NCBI RefSeq assembly: GCF_037893015.1
Contig: NC_133665.1
Span: 37,072,246 to 37,136,245, forward strand
DNA length: 64,000 nt
Source of the DNA: Macrotis lagotis
Lineage: Eukaryota > Chordata > Mammalia > Peramelemorphia > Peramelidae
Direction: 5' to 3'
The position numbers were made by a program, and so were the translations under genes. The notes beneath the pieces were generated by a model. The model had not been told where the DNA came from. It ran no database searches and worked only from the letters and a program-made list of their open reading frames with translations. The first letter of the stretch is position 1; each line of letters starts with the position of its first letter. Below, one piece after another: positions 23,535 through 33,811 of the stretch.

Positions 23535-23745
23535 ACTTCTTTTTTTTTTCAAATTATATGTAAAGATTGTTTGCAACATTCATTTTTGGGGGGGCAGAAT
23601 CTTTCTTTTATTATTCTTTTCTTTTTTTCTTTTTTTAATTTAATATTTATTCTCATTTTTTACAAATAATGTTTTTTATACATTAATAAAATATTCTTGT
23701 TTACTCTTAAACAAATATTAAATTAAACAAAATACCCTCTCTCCC
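23535..23745 (-). mobile_element. L1 3'-end fragments
   Basis: 'caaattatatgtaaagattg' and 'tttgcaacattcatttttgg' are the complement of an L1 3' terminus ('aatgaatgttgcaaactatctttacatg'). A second AT-rich end ('ttaatttaatatttattctc', 'cattaataaaatattcttg') follows and may be another LINE 3' end. Confidence 0.5.
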
Positions 23746-23754
23746 ATTTACTTT

Positions 23755-23880
23755 ATCACTCAAGTAGAAGCTATGATAACCAATTTAAGGTGAGAAAAGT
23801 AGTGAACCTCAAAGAAATTAAATGATCTGTACCAGAGTTAGGCAGAATTATAATCCAGATCTTTCTGAATCTACACTGTT
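23755..23880 (-). repeat. MIR-type fragment
   Basis: 'caaagaaattaaatgatctg' followed by 'agttaggcagaattataatc' and 'cagatctttctgaatctac' is an antisense MIR CORE-to-head stretch. Confidence 0.5.
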
Positions 23881-24429
23881 TACATGCATAGAATTATAAA
23901 AAAATCTGTAAAACTTAAAATCACTTCTCCCACATACATAATGATGCCTTGTCCATCTCTCCATAACCATCAAGGAAGACCACAATATATGATCCTCCCC
24001 ACCACCACCAGATGACAGCATGAAAAGGAAATTCTCTCTTGTCTTGATTTAGTATGTGGCTTCAATTTTGATAAGAACAATGGCACAGGAAAGGTAAATT
24101 ATATGGACACTTTTTTTGACATTCCATTTATGTAGTCTCTCAAACTCAGGAGGAAAATTACTATCCTCTGAGTGAACAAACAAAAAAAGAAGGGAGGGTT
24201 CATTTGTTTGTTTGTTTGTTTTCCTGATTGAACCTTGCTACCTCCAGAATCTCCAAATGGAATAAATGGACACTTGAGCCAAGTTGTGAGAGAAAGACTA
24301 ACAATATCCCCGACAACAAAAGAAACTCAAAGACAGATAGATAAAATAAGCCACATGTTCTAAAGTAATCCACAGACAGCAAAATTATGACCCTGCTATA
24401 TTTATACACGCGGGTGCAGTTTCCATACA

Positions 24430-24800
24430 CTATTATGGTCTCATATTATATATCTTTAAATCATACGGCAAAAGTTTCTGCCTTCCCCTAATGCCGGCTT
24501 TAATTTAGGATGAACAACTACTCTCATAAAGAAAAACTGCTGCTGCTGCTGTTTATTAGGCTGCAGAAAGGTCTCACTGACTAATGTCCCAGGATTAAAT
24601 GAATGTGGAATAATAAGAGCTGATTTATTTGTGCTCCGGTAGGATAAAGCTGCCACAGATTTTACAAGAAACTATTCATCTGAGGGCTACTAGAGCTAGT
24701 AAATTGTGGCTGTTGCTGAAATTAGTCTCTAGGCCTTCATGTAATCTACAGTGTGAAGGAGCAGGGTGGTAATAAAGCCATTGTGGGTACTTGGTTTATG
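24430..24800. other. Repeat-free block, candidate conserved non-coding element
   Basis: About 370 bp with no repeat similarity. It contains 'gctgctgctgctgtttatta', 'ggctgcagaaaggtctcact', 'aatgtcccaggattaaatga' and 'gagctgatttatttgtgctc'. Homeodomain, SOX and bHLH-like cores are mixed, as is typical of developmental enhancers. The open frame at 24,456-24,656 shows no recognisable domain. Function is inferred; conservation is not tested. Confidence 0.35.
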
Positions 24801-24805
24801 TAAAA

Positions 24806-24915
24806 GGTCCCACTTTCATCTCTACCTGAAGGGATTCTAAAAGTCAATTGAAGATTCTTTTAGAATTTGGCTTGGCCCCTGGCCACCTGCTGGATTTCTA
24901 CCTCTGAAATTTCAG
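24806..24915. repeat. Unclassified ~110 bp repeat, copy 1
   Basis: Shares 'agaatttggcttggcccct', 'gccacctgct' and 'gatttct' in the same order and spacing as 26,159-26,265. Family unknown. Confidence 0.75.
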
Positions 24916-25400
24916 AGCAGAATTAAAAGCCTACCTTTCCCATTTGATAAAAGACAGAATATTTTGTCCCTTACCTTCAGATTTTTTTCCTTCTTGGTCT
25001 TTCTTAAAGGGATGCTTTCCAGCCTTTGGGTCATGTATATTGCATTTCCACTAAAGATCACAATGAAATAACCCTCAGATCATAAGGTTTTTGCTTTTCC
25101 TAAAGGTTTCTGGATAGTTACAATCTAACACCACTGACGAGTCAGTCAGATAGAAGCAATCCAACTAGAAGGACAAGCATACTTGGACTGGGACTGTTCT
25201 TCTCCACTAAGACTTCCTCTGTGTCATTAGATTTCAGAATATCTAAAAACTGAGGGAAATAAATAAACAAAACTGTATGTGGACTTAAAGAATCAATTAG
25301 AAAAAAAACTTATATTTAAGAATGAGCCTTCCATAAAACAACCAAAAGAAATAACTAAAGGCAGTATATTTTGTGTATGTATGTACATGTGTGTATTTAA
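24916..25400. other. Unique sequence, no feature seen
   Basis: No gene or repeat recognised before the GT microsatellite. Confidence 0.45.
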
Positions 25401-25404
25401 AAAA

Positions 25405-25406
<2 letters not shown>

Positions 25407-25460
<54 letters not shown>
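25407..25460. repeat. (GT)n microsatellite
   Basis: 27 uninterrupted GT units. Confidence 0.97.
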
Positions 25461-25463
<3 letters not shown>

Positions 25464-25644
25464 GGTATATAGAGAGAAGGGGAGAGTGGGGGGAGAGAGA
25501 ATGTTTTACTCTATAGATGAAAATGAAACCTAGTCACTAGAAAAATGTTTTTTGAGTACTATAATCTACTATAAAGTTTTGCTTTCTTTGACTTTTATCT
25601 TCCCCTTTATTCTATTTATTAATCTTCTCCTCTGGATGTTCCTT

Positions 25645-25850
25645 CTACATTAGTGATTCTTAATCTTAGGTCCATGAACCCCTAAGAGATCTATTGATAG
25701 AGTTCTGGGAGACTATGAATTTAGATGGCAAATAAAATCACATCATTATTTTCACTAACCTCTGACTGAAATTTAGTATTTCTTTCAATTATGAATTTGT
25801 AAAAGAGCATTTCCCCCCCATGGAGTCTATAGGTTTCACCAGTAAATCAA
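25645..25850 (+). repeat. DNA-transposon-like repeat, 'ccatgaac' family
   Basis: 'gattcttaatcttaggtcca' at the left end, then 'ttttcactaacctctgactg', 'ttcaattatgaatttg' and 'ggagtctataggtttcacca'. I recall these as parts of a mammal-wide non-autonomous hAT-type repeat. Confidence 0.5.
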
Positions 25851-25854
25851 TGAA

Positions 25855-26000
25855 TAAATATTTGGTTAAGCACCTACCATGTTGCCAGACATTGTACTAA
25901 GATCTGGAGACACAAAGAAAGGCACAATACATTTCCTCTCCTCATGGAGCTCAGAGTCTAACTGGGGAGACAATAGGCAAATTCATTATGTACAAGCAAC
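25855..26000 (-). repeat. L2 3' end fragment
   Basis: 'taagcacctaccatgttgcc', 'cattgtactaagatctggag' and 'ctcatggagctcagagtcta' give a clear antisense L2 terminus. Confidence 0.75.
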
Positions 26001-26158
26001 TTTTATTTAGAATAAAATGGAAATAATCAACAACAAGAGAAGGCACTAGCATTAAAGACCATGAGGAAATGCTTCTTCTAGAAGCTAGGATTTCAGCCTC
26101 TTCTAGAAGCTAGGATACAGGTCTTGAAGGAAACTAAGAAAACCAGGAGTTAGAAATG

Positions 26159-26265
26159 TTAAAGCTCCCATTTTCAACTCTTCCTGAAGTTCAATTGGAA
26201 GTTCCTTTAGAATTTGGCTTGGCCCCTAGCCACCTGCTTGATTTCTGCCTGCATTCATGGAAGAC
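26159..26265. repeat. Unclassified ~110 bp repeat, copy 2
   Basis: Second copy of the segment at 24,806-24,915, in the same orientation. It ends about 55 bp before the 5' end of the HAL1 element. Confidence 0.75.
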
Positions 26266-27194
26266 AGCCTGTGAAAATCCCAGAAAAGGTGATGGAGTTT
26301 CTTGAAAAATAACAAAGCAGGGGCAGAGCCAAAATGGCAGCATGAGAACAGCCTTTCCTAGGAGCTCTCTCAAAGTATTCCAAAAACCTTAAAATTATGG
26401 GCTCTAACAAAATTTCTGAGAGATAGACCCCACAGAAAGATCCAGTGAGGCAATTCTCCAGCCCAAATTCTTCCAGCCCCTGGAAAATTGTGGGAAAGTT
26501 CTGTTCCATGGGGATGGAGGGGGTGGCAGTACAGCCAGGATTACCACGCTGGAATGAAGGAGCTCCAGTCTTTGAGGAAGAGCCCTCTGAGTACATGGGC
26601 ACCTGGGCACTTGGGTCCCAAGGGAGGACCAGTTCCTGGCAGCAGAAGCAATTTCCTGAACTGGCAATCCAGGGAACACCAAACACAACTTGTAAAATCA
26701 GTGCAGAAACCTTTGCCAGAGTGAATGGGAGCTAGAGTGGCCCTCAGCATAGCTGTGGCCCTCAGTGCAGCCCAGATTCCAGGAGATGGAAGCAGGCCCA
26801 ATGGAGCTGTCCAGCAAGGAGCCACCTGGCAGTTGCTTCCAGAGCACTCAGCCCATGGAAGGTAAGGGAGTGGGGGTAAAGGTCTCTCCTCAGGCTCTGG
26901 GACAGGATTCTGGGGCTTTGTCCACATTCAGACCCTGGTGTCAGTTGGGAACCCCCCCATTGCCATAGAGCAGGTACCTCCTTTTAGCTCCTGGGCCAAG
27001 GGGGTGCTTGTGGTCATCCACAGACCAGAGCACAGAACAGGAGAGCAGTCATAAGAACTTTAAAGAACTGAGGTCCTTGCAGGGGCATCCCAATAATACT
27101 CAAAAGCTTGGAAAGCACCCCAAACCAGGCACAGGCTGGGGAAATGAGTAAACAGAAAAAAAGGAACCTGACCATAGACAATTAATTTGGTCCC

Positions 27195-28190
27195 ATGGAG
27201 GACCACAACACAGAATCACAAGATGAAAAAGTTGCAGCTTTTGCATCTAAATCCTCCAAGAAATATAGAAGTTGGTCTCAGTCTATTTCAGAGCTCAAAA
27301 ATATTTTGAAAATCAAGTGAGGGTGGTAGAGGAAAAATTGGGAAGAGAAATGAGAGAGATGCAGGAAAAACATGAAAACCAAGTCAGCAGCTTAGTCAAA
27401 GAGATCCAAAAAATGTTGAAGAAAATAACATTAAAAACATGTTAGGTTAAATGGAAAAAACAGTAAAAAAGGTAAGAATAAAAATGCCTTAAACAGCAGA
27501 ATTGGCCAGATGGAAAAGAAGATAAAAACTCTCTGAAGAAAACAAATCCTTCAAATGTAGAAAGGAACTAATGGAAGCAGATGACTTTGTGAGGAATCAA
27601 GACACAATAAAACAATGTCAAAAGAATGAAAAACTAGAAGAAAATATGAAATATCTCACTGAAAAAAAACAACAGAGCTGGAAAACAGATCCAGAAGAGA
27701 CAATTTAAAATTTATTGGGCTACCTGAAAGGAAAAGGGCCTTGACTTCATTTTTAAAGAATTTCTACAGGGAAAACTGTCCTGATACCATAGAAACAGAG
27801 GGCAAAATAGAAATTGAGAGTATCCACAGATCTCCACTGAAAGAGATTTAACCCCCCCCCAGGAATATTATAGTCAAGTTCCAGAACTCCCAATTCAAAG
27901 AGAAAATATTACAAACAGCCAGAACAAAACAATTCAAATATTGTGGTACTGCAGTCAGGATTACACAGGACTTAGCAGCATCCACATTTAGGGCTTGTAG
28001 GACTTGAAATATTAAATATAATATTTGGGAAGGCTTGGAATGCAACCAAGAACCAACTACCCAGCAAAACTGAACATTCTCTTCCGGTGGAAAAGATGGA
28101 CATTCAATGAAACCCAGGAATTTCAAATGTCTCTGTTGAAGTGACCAGAACTTAACAGAAAGTTTGAACTTCAAGTATAGGATTCAGGTG
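27195..28190 (+). pseudogene. HAL1 element 1 ORF1 remnant
   Basis: The presumed start is at 27,195 ('MEDHNTESQDEKVAAFAS'). A coiled coil rich in E, K and Q follows ('REMQEKHENQVSSLVKEIQK'), then the RRM-like entry near 27,700 ('KFIGLPE') and the C-terminal domain to about 28,190. A frameshift near 27,310 and several later stops break it. L1 and HAL1 ORF1 proteins form trimers that coat element RNA. The same layout is seen at 36,075-37,110. Confidence 0.75.
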
Positions 28191-28540
28191 ATGGACAAGA
28201 AGGGTAAATTATGATGATGAATTGCATGTATTCCTGCATGGGAAGAGGATATAGATAATACTCATATGAACCTTCTCATTTATTAGAGCAGGTAAAAAGA
28301 GATTTTATAATAGAGACACAGGAGAGTGCCAAACTTGTAGGTATGGTATATTTTTTAAATGGAGTTAATGGGTAAAAACGAAATATACTGGGAGCAAAGA
28401 AAGGAGAGGTAGAATAGACTAAGATATTTCATGTAAAAGAGTCAAGAAATAGCTTTTGCATTGGTTTGGAAGCGGGGGAGGTGAGAGGGATTGAGAGAGC
28501 CTTTATTCTCTTCAGAAATGGCTCAGAAAGGAGACAATAT

Positions 28541-28817
28541 TATATATATGTATGTGTGTATGTGTGTATGTATGTATATATATATTATATATATATATAC
28601 ATATATATGTATATAAAAATGAACATGAACATGAACCCTTTGCAAAGGGGAAGGCCTATGAGTATGTCTGTCCTTGTGAAGAGATAACTGTGACCAAATT
28701 CCTAGAACATCAACTGAATTTCTGTATGTTATTATATACCCCTGATTATTTATTTTTAAATATATTATGATGTAGTCATGTTCCTTAAGGTTTGATCATT
28801 CATATATATAATACACA

Positions 28818-28866
<49 letters not shown>
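28541..28866. repeat. (TA)n/(TATG)n microsatellites flanking an inserted repeat
   Basis: TA/TG-rich tracts at 28,541-28,616 and a long TA run at 28,803-28,866 lie on both sides of the repeat at 28,625-28,795. The corresponding site in HAL1 element 2 (near 38,515) has only a short 'acatacacattt', so the microsatellite is an expansion within HAL1. Confidence 0.85.
28625..28795. repeat. Unclassified ~170 bp repeat, copy 1
   Basis: Core motifs are 'caaaggggaaggcctatgag', 'ccttgtgaagagataactgt', 'tttctgtatgttattatata' and 'atgatgtagtcatgttcctt'. It matches 30,170-30,340 closely and 32,282-32,460 more weakly. It is embedded in TA-rich sequence inside HAL1 element 1. Family not recognised. Confidence 0.8.
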
Positions 28867-28869
<3 letters not shown>

Positions 28870-29004
28870 TAATAAGGCATAGAAATCTAGAAGAAAAAGG
28901 AGAGGATGAGATGGAAGAAAGGGGAACAGGGGGAAGAGATGGGGAGGTAGGGGATAGAGGAGAGAGTAGATCATAGCAGAAGATAGTCAGAAATAACACA
29001 TTTT

Positions 29005-29144
29005 CTTTTTTACTTTTTGCAAAGTGGTGGGATTGGATGGCCTGTCTGGGACCACAGGGATGGGTGGCTGCTGGGTCTCTGGGGTGGGATGTAGGCTTGA
29101 GGCCTTTTGCTGGTGCTCTGTCTCCTATGCCACTCGGTTATCCC
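29005..29144 (-). mobile_element. tRNA/CORE SINE inside HAL1 element 1
   Basis: Antisense SINE: tail 'tactttttgcaaagtggtgg', 'ggcctgtctgggaccacag' and head 'ctatgccactcggttatccc'. Flanks 'aacacatttt' (left) and 'gcacactttt' (right) resemble a target-site duplication, and the HAL1 sequence resumes at 'cttttgaagaaggacag', as in 38,670 onward. Confidence 0.7.
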
Positions 29145-29834
29145 ACAGCACACTTTTGAAGAAGGACAGAGTGAAAGAAGGGAGAAAATAAAGTAATTGA
29201 TAATGTGGAGAAATGGATGGAGGGAAATACAATCAGCAATAGCAACTGTGGAAAAATAAGGAAGTAACTTCTATGATGGATGTTTGATAAAGGATGCAAT
29301 CAACCCCAGAGACAGAGCTGATGGTATCAAAACACAGACTGAAGCACATTTTTCCCTCTCTTTCATTTTATTTCTCGTGAGGTTTTTTTAATTTTTGTGG
29401 GGGAGGAGGGATTATGCTTATTCTTCCAGGAAAACTATTTTAGTAATGTGTAAATAAATAAAAATGTAAATTAGGAAAAAAATAAATAATAGGGCAACCA
29501 GTGTAACTGTACCACCAGACTACCAATAGCACAGTAAAAGCTAAGAGTCCCTAATCGACCAGAAAGTGCTTTGGATGAGTGATAGGCTTCCTGCAGTAGC
29601 CCATCCAATATGTTTCTAGTCCAAAGTCATCCCCCCCATGTGTACTTGTTCACTTGGAAACATCAGTTATTTAAACATTTTCATTTATCCTCAAAATAAC
29701 TCTAAAATAGCTTATAATTTATTTATCTTAAGAAACATAGCTGATTTCTTTGGAAGACCAATTTGACTTCAGGAAGCTGATGGTTCTTTTCACCCTACAC
29801 CATTTTACAACAATTCTATGGAAAATCATGGTAT

Positions 29835-30050
29835 AATAGAAAGATCATTAAATACCACCTTTTATGTGACCATGTATAGCTAGATCTATGGTTCTAGAAT
29901 TATGGGTTCATGTCTCTTGGAGTCTCAGGTTTCTCATCTATAAAACAGAAATAACATTTGTAAGAATCAAATTTATAGAAAACAATGTAAAAACATGTTT
30001 TGTAAACTTTAAAACTCTGTGTAAATGCCAGCTATAATTAATTAATATGT
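29835..30050 (+). repeat. MIR-type SINE relic
   Basis: 'gtataatagaaagatcatta', 'tttctcatctataaaacaga' and 'aactctgtgtaaatgccagc' follow the sense MIR order from head to CORE to tail. Confidence 0.55.
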
Positions 30051-30164
30051 TGTACATGAGTTAGAGGATTGAATTTAGAGACTGTAATTCTTGAATTTAC
30101 ATTTACCTGAGTGAGACATTTACTAGTTTTCAGCCAAATATTTCTCAGAGTTTCAACCAACTAA

Positions 30165-30340
30165 TTGCTTCTGAAACCTGAACCTCTTCCAAAGGGGAAG
30201 TCCTATGAGTATGACTCTCCTTGTGAAGAGATTACTGTGGCCAAATCCCTAGAGCACCACCTGAATTCCTGTATGCTATTGTATGCCTCTGATTACTTCT
30301 TTTTAAAAAATTATGATGTAGTCATGCTCCTTAAGTCATT
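30165..30340. repeat. Unclassified ~170 bp repeat, copy 2
   Basis: Same order of motifs as copy 1: 'ccaaaggggaagtcctatga', 'ccttgtgaagagattactgt', 'ttcctgtatgctattgtatg' and 'atgatgtagtcatgctcctt'. In one plus frame copies 1 and 2 both read through, and both contain 'PCEEITV' and 'CMLLY'; differences between them are often amino-acid-changing, so I do not infer a gene. Confidence 0.8.
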
Positions 30341-30344
30341 TACT

Positions 30345-30445
30345 CATTCTTAGCTTCAGTTTTCTCTTCTCTAAAATAGAGATAGTAATATTTACCTCAC
30401 AGGGTTGTTATGCAATCTAATGAGTTAATAGAAATAACAGATTTT
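30345..30445 (+). repeat. MIR CORE/tail fragment
   Basis: 'cttcagttttctcttctcta', 'aaatagagatagtaatattt' and 'cctcacagggttgttatgca' match the sense MIR 3' half. Confidence 0.7.
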
Positions 30446-30960
30446 ATTCTACAGAGAAAGCTTGAGAAATAACTGAAAATAGTCTGTATACTCACTAGTA
30501 ACCATGAAAGGTCAAAATAGTGGAAAGGAGACTCCTAGATCATTAGGTGAACACTCTGTGGTATTTATGGAATGACATGGAAAATAGTCACACAGGATGG
30601 GTAAGCAAAGATGAGTTGTGATGTGTTAGAGACAATGCACATTTTGACAAGAGCATAAACAAACAGAAGTGTTAGAACATTGGAGAAAGATTCACAGAGC
30701 CCACCACATGGCAAGACCATAATAGATGTTTGGTGATTTGACTTACCAAACAAAATTTATACTTAGAACACTAAACACCTGAGTCCTCCTTCTGGTCCAG
30801 ATCAAAGTGTATTTATCCCCTTTCCCCTCCACCTTCAGTTATGGACCCAATCAAATCAACTGTCATTGCTCCTGGGAAAGGAGCATCAATCTATCCCTCT
30901 CTGGCTCCTTCATCCCAGTAAACTTTACAAAGTTACATGGTTATCATTCCCCTATAAGTA
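30446..30960. other. Unique sequence, no feature seen
   Basis: No gene or repeat family recognised. Confidence 0.45.
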
Positions 30961-30964
30961 TTAC

Positions 30965-31080
30965 CTCATCTCATTAGAATATAAAATCCCTGAGGGTAAT
31001 AACAGTCTTTCCTTTTGAATCTCCAGTGTTTATTATAGAGATTGGCACATGGTAAGCAATAAATACATACTTTTCATTTA
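30965..31080 (+). repeat. L2 3' end fragment
   Basis: 'aatataaaatccctgagggt', 'gagattggcacatggtaagc' and 'aataaatacatactttt' are a sense L2 terminus. Confidence 0.65.
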
Positions 31081-31332
31081 TTTTAATGGGAAATTCATTC
31101 ATTCAATGTACTAACCTCTGGTCATTTTAATTCCAAAGTTTATACTAATGGAAAAATGTGAAGACAAATTGGTTCCATTCTTGGACATGTTTTGAGCATG
31201 TTTTCCTCTAAGGCATGCAATAAAATCTATAACTTTCCTGTGTGAGGTAATCTCTTTATTGCATGATGTTTCATTCAACTTTGTGTTAAATGCTACATTT
31301 TCATTGTCTGCTCTGAAAGAATATGATCAGAA

Positions 31333-31475
31333 GGGCCAGTTAGGTGGCAGTAGATAGAGCACCCTAGAGTCAGGAGTATCTGAGTTCAAATCCAACCTCA
31401 TACAATTAAAAATTACCTAGCTGTTTGACTTTTGGCAAGTCTCTTAACCCCTGGCAAAAACAAAAACAAAAAGGA
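31333..31475 (+). mobile_element. tRNA/CORE SINE (WSINE1-like)
   Basis: 'gggccagttaggtggcagta', 'gagtcaggagtatctgagtt', 'attacctagctgtttgactt' and the tail 'aaaacaaaaacaaaaagg'. Confidence 0.8.
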
Positions 31476-32281
31476 TGGGATCAAAAGAGTAACTAGAACC
31501 CATTTAGCAGTAAGAAGGAAGTCAGGTTCTGGGATTTATCTGAGAATATCAGAGGTGAAATGTGTTTGCTATGATTCCTAACAACCTCCCACAATGGATT
31601 TTGTTTCTTGACTGGACTAGAATAACAAATCTCATCAACAAAATCAATGACACTCAGCTCAATGGTGGTTTGGGGGAGTATTTGTTTCCTGTCTCCCCCC
31701 CCCACCCCGATCAAATGACATTATTTTTACCAATTTATAAAAAAAGTTATATTTTATAACCTCAGGTTCTCTCCCCTCCTTAACTTCATCATCTGTACAT
31801 AAACATGTTGTTCAACAGATACACTTAATGGCTTTCCTGAAAAGTCCTATAGGAAAGAGCTATTGTCAAACTAGTGTCAGAGCTTTAAGTCCCCATTAAG
31901 GGCTATATGAGCCAAGTACTTGGACAGCAGCAGCATTGATGATTTGCAGAAGCTACTCCTAACCACAGAATAAGCAAGGTCTGCAAACCTTTCAAGCAGT
32001 AAAAATATAACTACTCACAAAAAGCATAATCACTGAAATTTCAAAAAGGCCTAGCGCGTACTGAGAAAGAGGGGTGGAGAGTGGGAGGGAAGGAGAAAAT
32101 GATGTTTTAACAGCTCTGTCTCACATTCTACCCAACTATTTTTTAAGGATTGGTGGAAATAGTATTCTAATGTAACAACTTGCTTTTCAACCTACTATTA
32201 GTATAGACAGCAATGTATCTCTGTTTCTCACAAGTTGGGTCAGTTTAGCATAAGGAAATTATATTACTTTTTACCCTTTAA
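31476..32281. other. Unique sequence, no feature seen
   Basis: No gene recognised. Two antiparallel open frames at 31,493-31,759 overlap each other and have no recognisable domain. Confidence 0.45.
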
Positions 32282-32460
32282 TTGCTTTCCAGCTTCTTCT
32301 CAAGGTTTCAACCAACTAAATGCTTCTGAATTATAAGTCTACATATGGCCTCCTTATATTTTAATTGGTCTTATTTCCAAAACACCTACTAAATTTCTGT
32401 ATGTTATTGTATATCCCTAATAACTTTTATTGGTTATGATGTAATCACTTTCCTTAAATT
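32282..32460. repeat. Unclassified repeat, copy 3 (diverged)
   Basis: 'tctcaaggtttcaaccaact' parallels 'ctcagagtttcaaccaacta' upstream of copy 2. 'tttctgtatgttattgtata' and 'ttatgatgtaatcactttcc' parallel its end. The middle is diverged or rearranged. Confidence 0.6.
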
Positions 32461-32949
32461 CATTTTGTATTTCATATAATTAAGATTTTTCATTAAGGTT
32501 TTGCAGCCTTTCAATAAAAATATGAAATTAAGCCCTTTACAAGGTGCTATGAAGAAAACAGAGGAACTAGTAAATAGGAAAGGGGAAAGAGTCACAATAT
32601 ATGATCAAACAAAACTAGGAAAATTAATGATAATTATGTTGATAACAATGAGTCAAGGATATATCTAAGAAAAACTTTTTAAAAAGTTGTAATACTGTAA
32701 TTACTGTTGTAATACTGAATATTTAGATCCACCAAACTACAATGAATTAAAAACTCACAAAATATAAAGATCTAACAAAGGAAATGAACAGGAAGAAATA
32801 CTTTATCCGCAGCATCCTGTCCGTTACTGGAGTTGTTCCAAAGATGCTTTCAATAAGCCTGTAGATAGAAGATATCATATTCTAACAATTGTTTTCAATT
32901 ACTATTCAGTTACAAAAAGGAATTATCTTATCCACCTGCAGTGCAAATG

Positions 32950-33090
32950 ATGAGTTTAAACAAAAAGACCACCATGAAGATAATTATATCTTATATAGTA
33001 ACATCTGATGCAGAAGATGAAGTAGAGGAAATCTATGAAGAATTTCAATTCTACAAACAGTTACTATATAATATTTTGTTCATATATTGA
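32950..33090 (+). pseudogene. RTE-class LINE endonuclease fragment
   Basis: A 46-codon open frame includes 'SDAEDEVEEIYEEF'. This resembles the conserved 'YAPTSDAEDEEVEEFYEDLQ'-type segment of RTE/BovB LINE endonucleases, the same segment found in 'craniofacial development protein 2-like' proteins. Upstream and downstream the similarity is lost, so this is a decayed fragment. RTE elements would be the natural drivers of the (ATG)n-tailed SINEs here. Confidence 0.55.
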
Positions 33091-33262
33091 AAACAAAAGT
33101 GGACAAAGGAGATAATAACAATTCACAGAAAAAAGATAGTTTGAGATCAAGATACAAAATAGATAAAAAGAATGTATGACTGCCTTGGAAGCATGGATAC
33201 TTTCTACAGTAAAAGTAACTGTATATGGCAAGCATGGATTTAAAAAGTCAAAACTAACTTTT

Positions 33263-33423
33263 CTTTTAGGTTTTTGCAAGGCAAACAGGATTAAGTGGCT
33301 TGCCCAAGGCCACACAGCTAGGTAATTACTAAGTGTCTGAGACCGGATTTGAACCGGATTTGAACCCAGGTACTCCTGACTCCAAGGCCAGTGCCTTATC
33401 CACTGTGCCACCTAGCCACTCCT
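33263..33423 (-). mobile_element. Young tRNA/CORE SINE with internal 12 bp duplication
   Basis: Antisense WSINE1-like copy from 'ttaggtttttgcaaggcaaa' to 'gtgccacctagccactcc'. A 13 bp duplication 'aaaactaactttt' flanks it (33,250-33,262 and 33,424-33,436). The B-box stretch 'ccggatttgaa' occurs twice in tandem around 33,342-33,364. Confidence 0.9.
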
Positions 33424-33469
33424 AAAACTAACTTTTTCTTAACAGAAATAATAAAAAAAAACCTGACAT

Positions 33470-33560
33470 CTGTGTACTGCTTCAATGTTCACAAAGTACT
33501 TCATAGATATTATCTAATTTCGTCTTCATGCCAGTGCTGAAGTAGATACTCCATTATTAA
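33470..33560 (-). repeat. MIR tail fragment
   Basis: 'ttcacaaagtacttcataga' and 'tattatctaatttcgtcttc' match the antisense MIR tail. Confidence 0.55.
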
Positions 33561-33811
33561 GAAAAAAAAATATGGTATTGAAATGGGAGTCACTTAAAAA
33601 TTAGATGCCTAAACATAATCAGATCATTGAGTAAAAAATCAAATTAGAAAAAAAAAGAAAAGAAAACACCATTACTAATCAACACAGAAACTGATCTGCT
33701 GTTTCTGTCTTGGAACAGTTTGCTTCTCCTTAGGTAGCCTGATGGTCCCCCATTATGGGGGTTCGCCATGTTAGTACTAGGCTTAGGTCAATTTTAACCC
33801 ATTTTGTCCAA

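Larger units (their letters stand above)
26320..29490 (+). mobile_element. HAL1 element 1 (half-L1, ORF1 only)
   Basis: An L1-like element carrying a 5' UTR and ORF1 but no ORF2. The 5' end is 'ggggcagagccaaaatggca', matching HAL1 element 3 at 35,308. A GC-richer 5' UTR runs to about 27,190, followed by a decayed ORF1 (27,195-28,190) and a ~1.3 kb 3' region ending in 'atgtgtaaataaataaaaat' and an A-rich tail. The 3' region aligns with 38,390-39,040. Later events are TA microsatellite growth, an unclassified repeat (28,625-28,795) and a SINE (29,005-29,144). HAL1 elements are known non-autonomous relatives of L1 in mammals; I infer dependence on L1 ORF2 for movement. Confidence 0.75.

Noticed and set aside
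26255-26968. Several overlapping open frames on both strands, up to 143 codons
   Set aside because: They lie in the GC-richer 5' UTR of HAL1 element 1 and the equivalent regions of HAL1 elements 2 and 3 show the same effect; no domain is recognisable.
28552-30353. A possible small protein family shared by 28,552-28,770 and 30,165-30,353
   Set aside because: The similarity follows from repeat copies; many differences change the amino acid, and copy 3 has stops. Kept only as an unclassified repeat.
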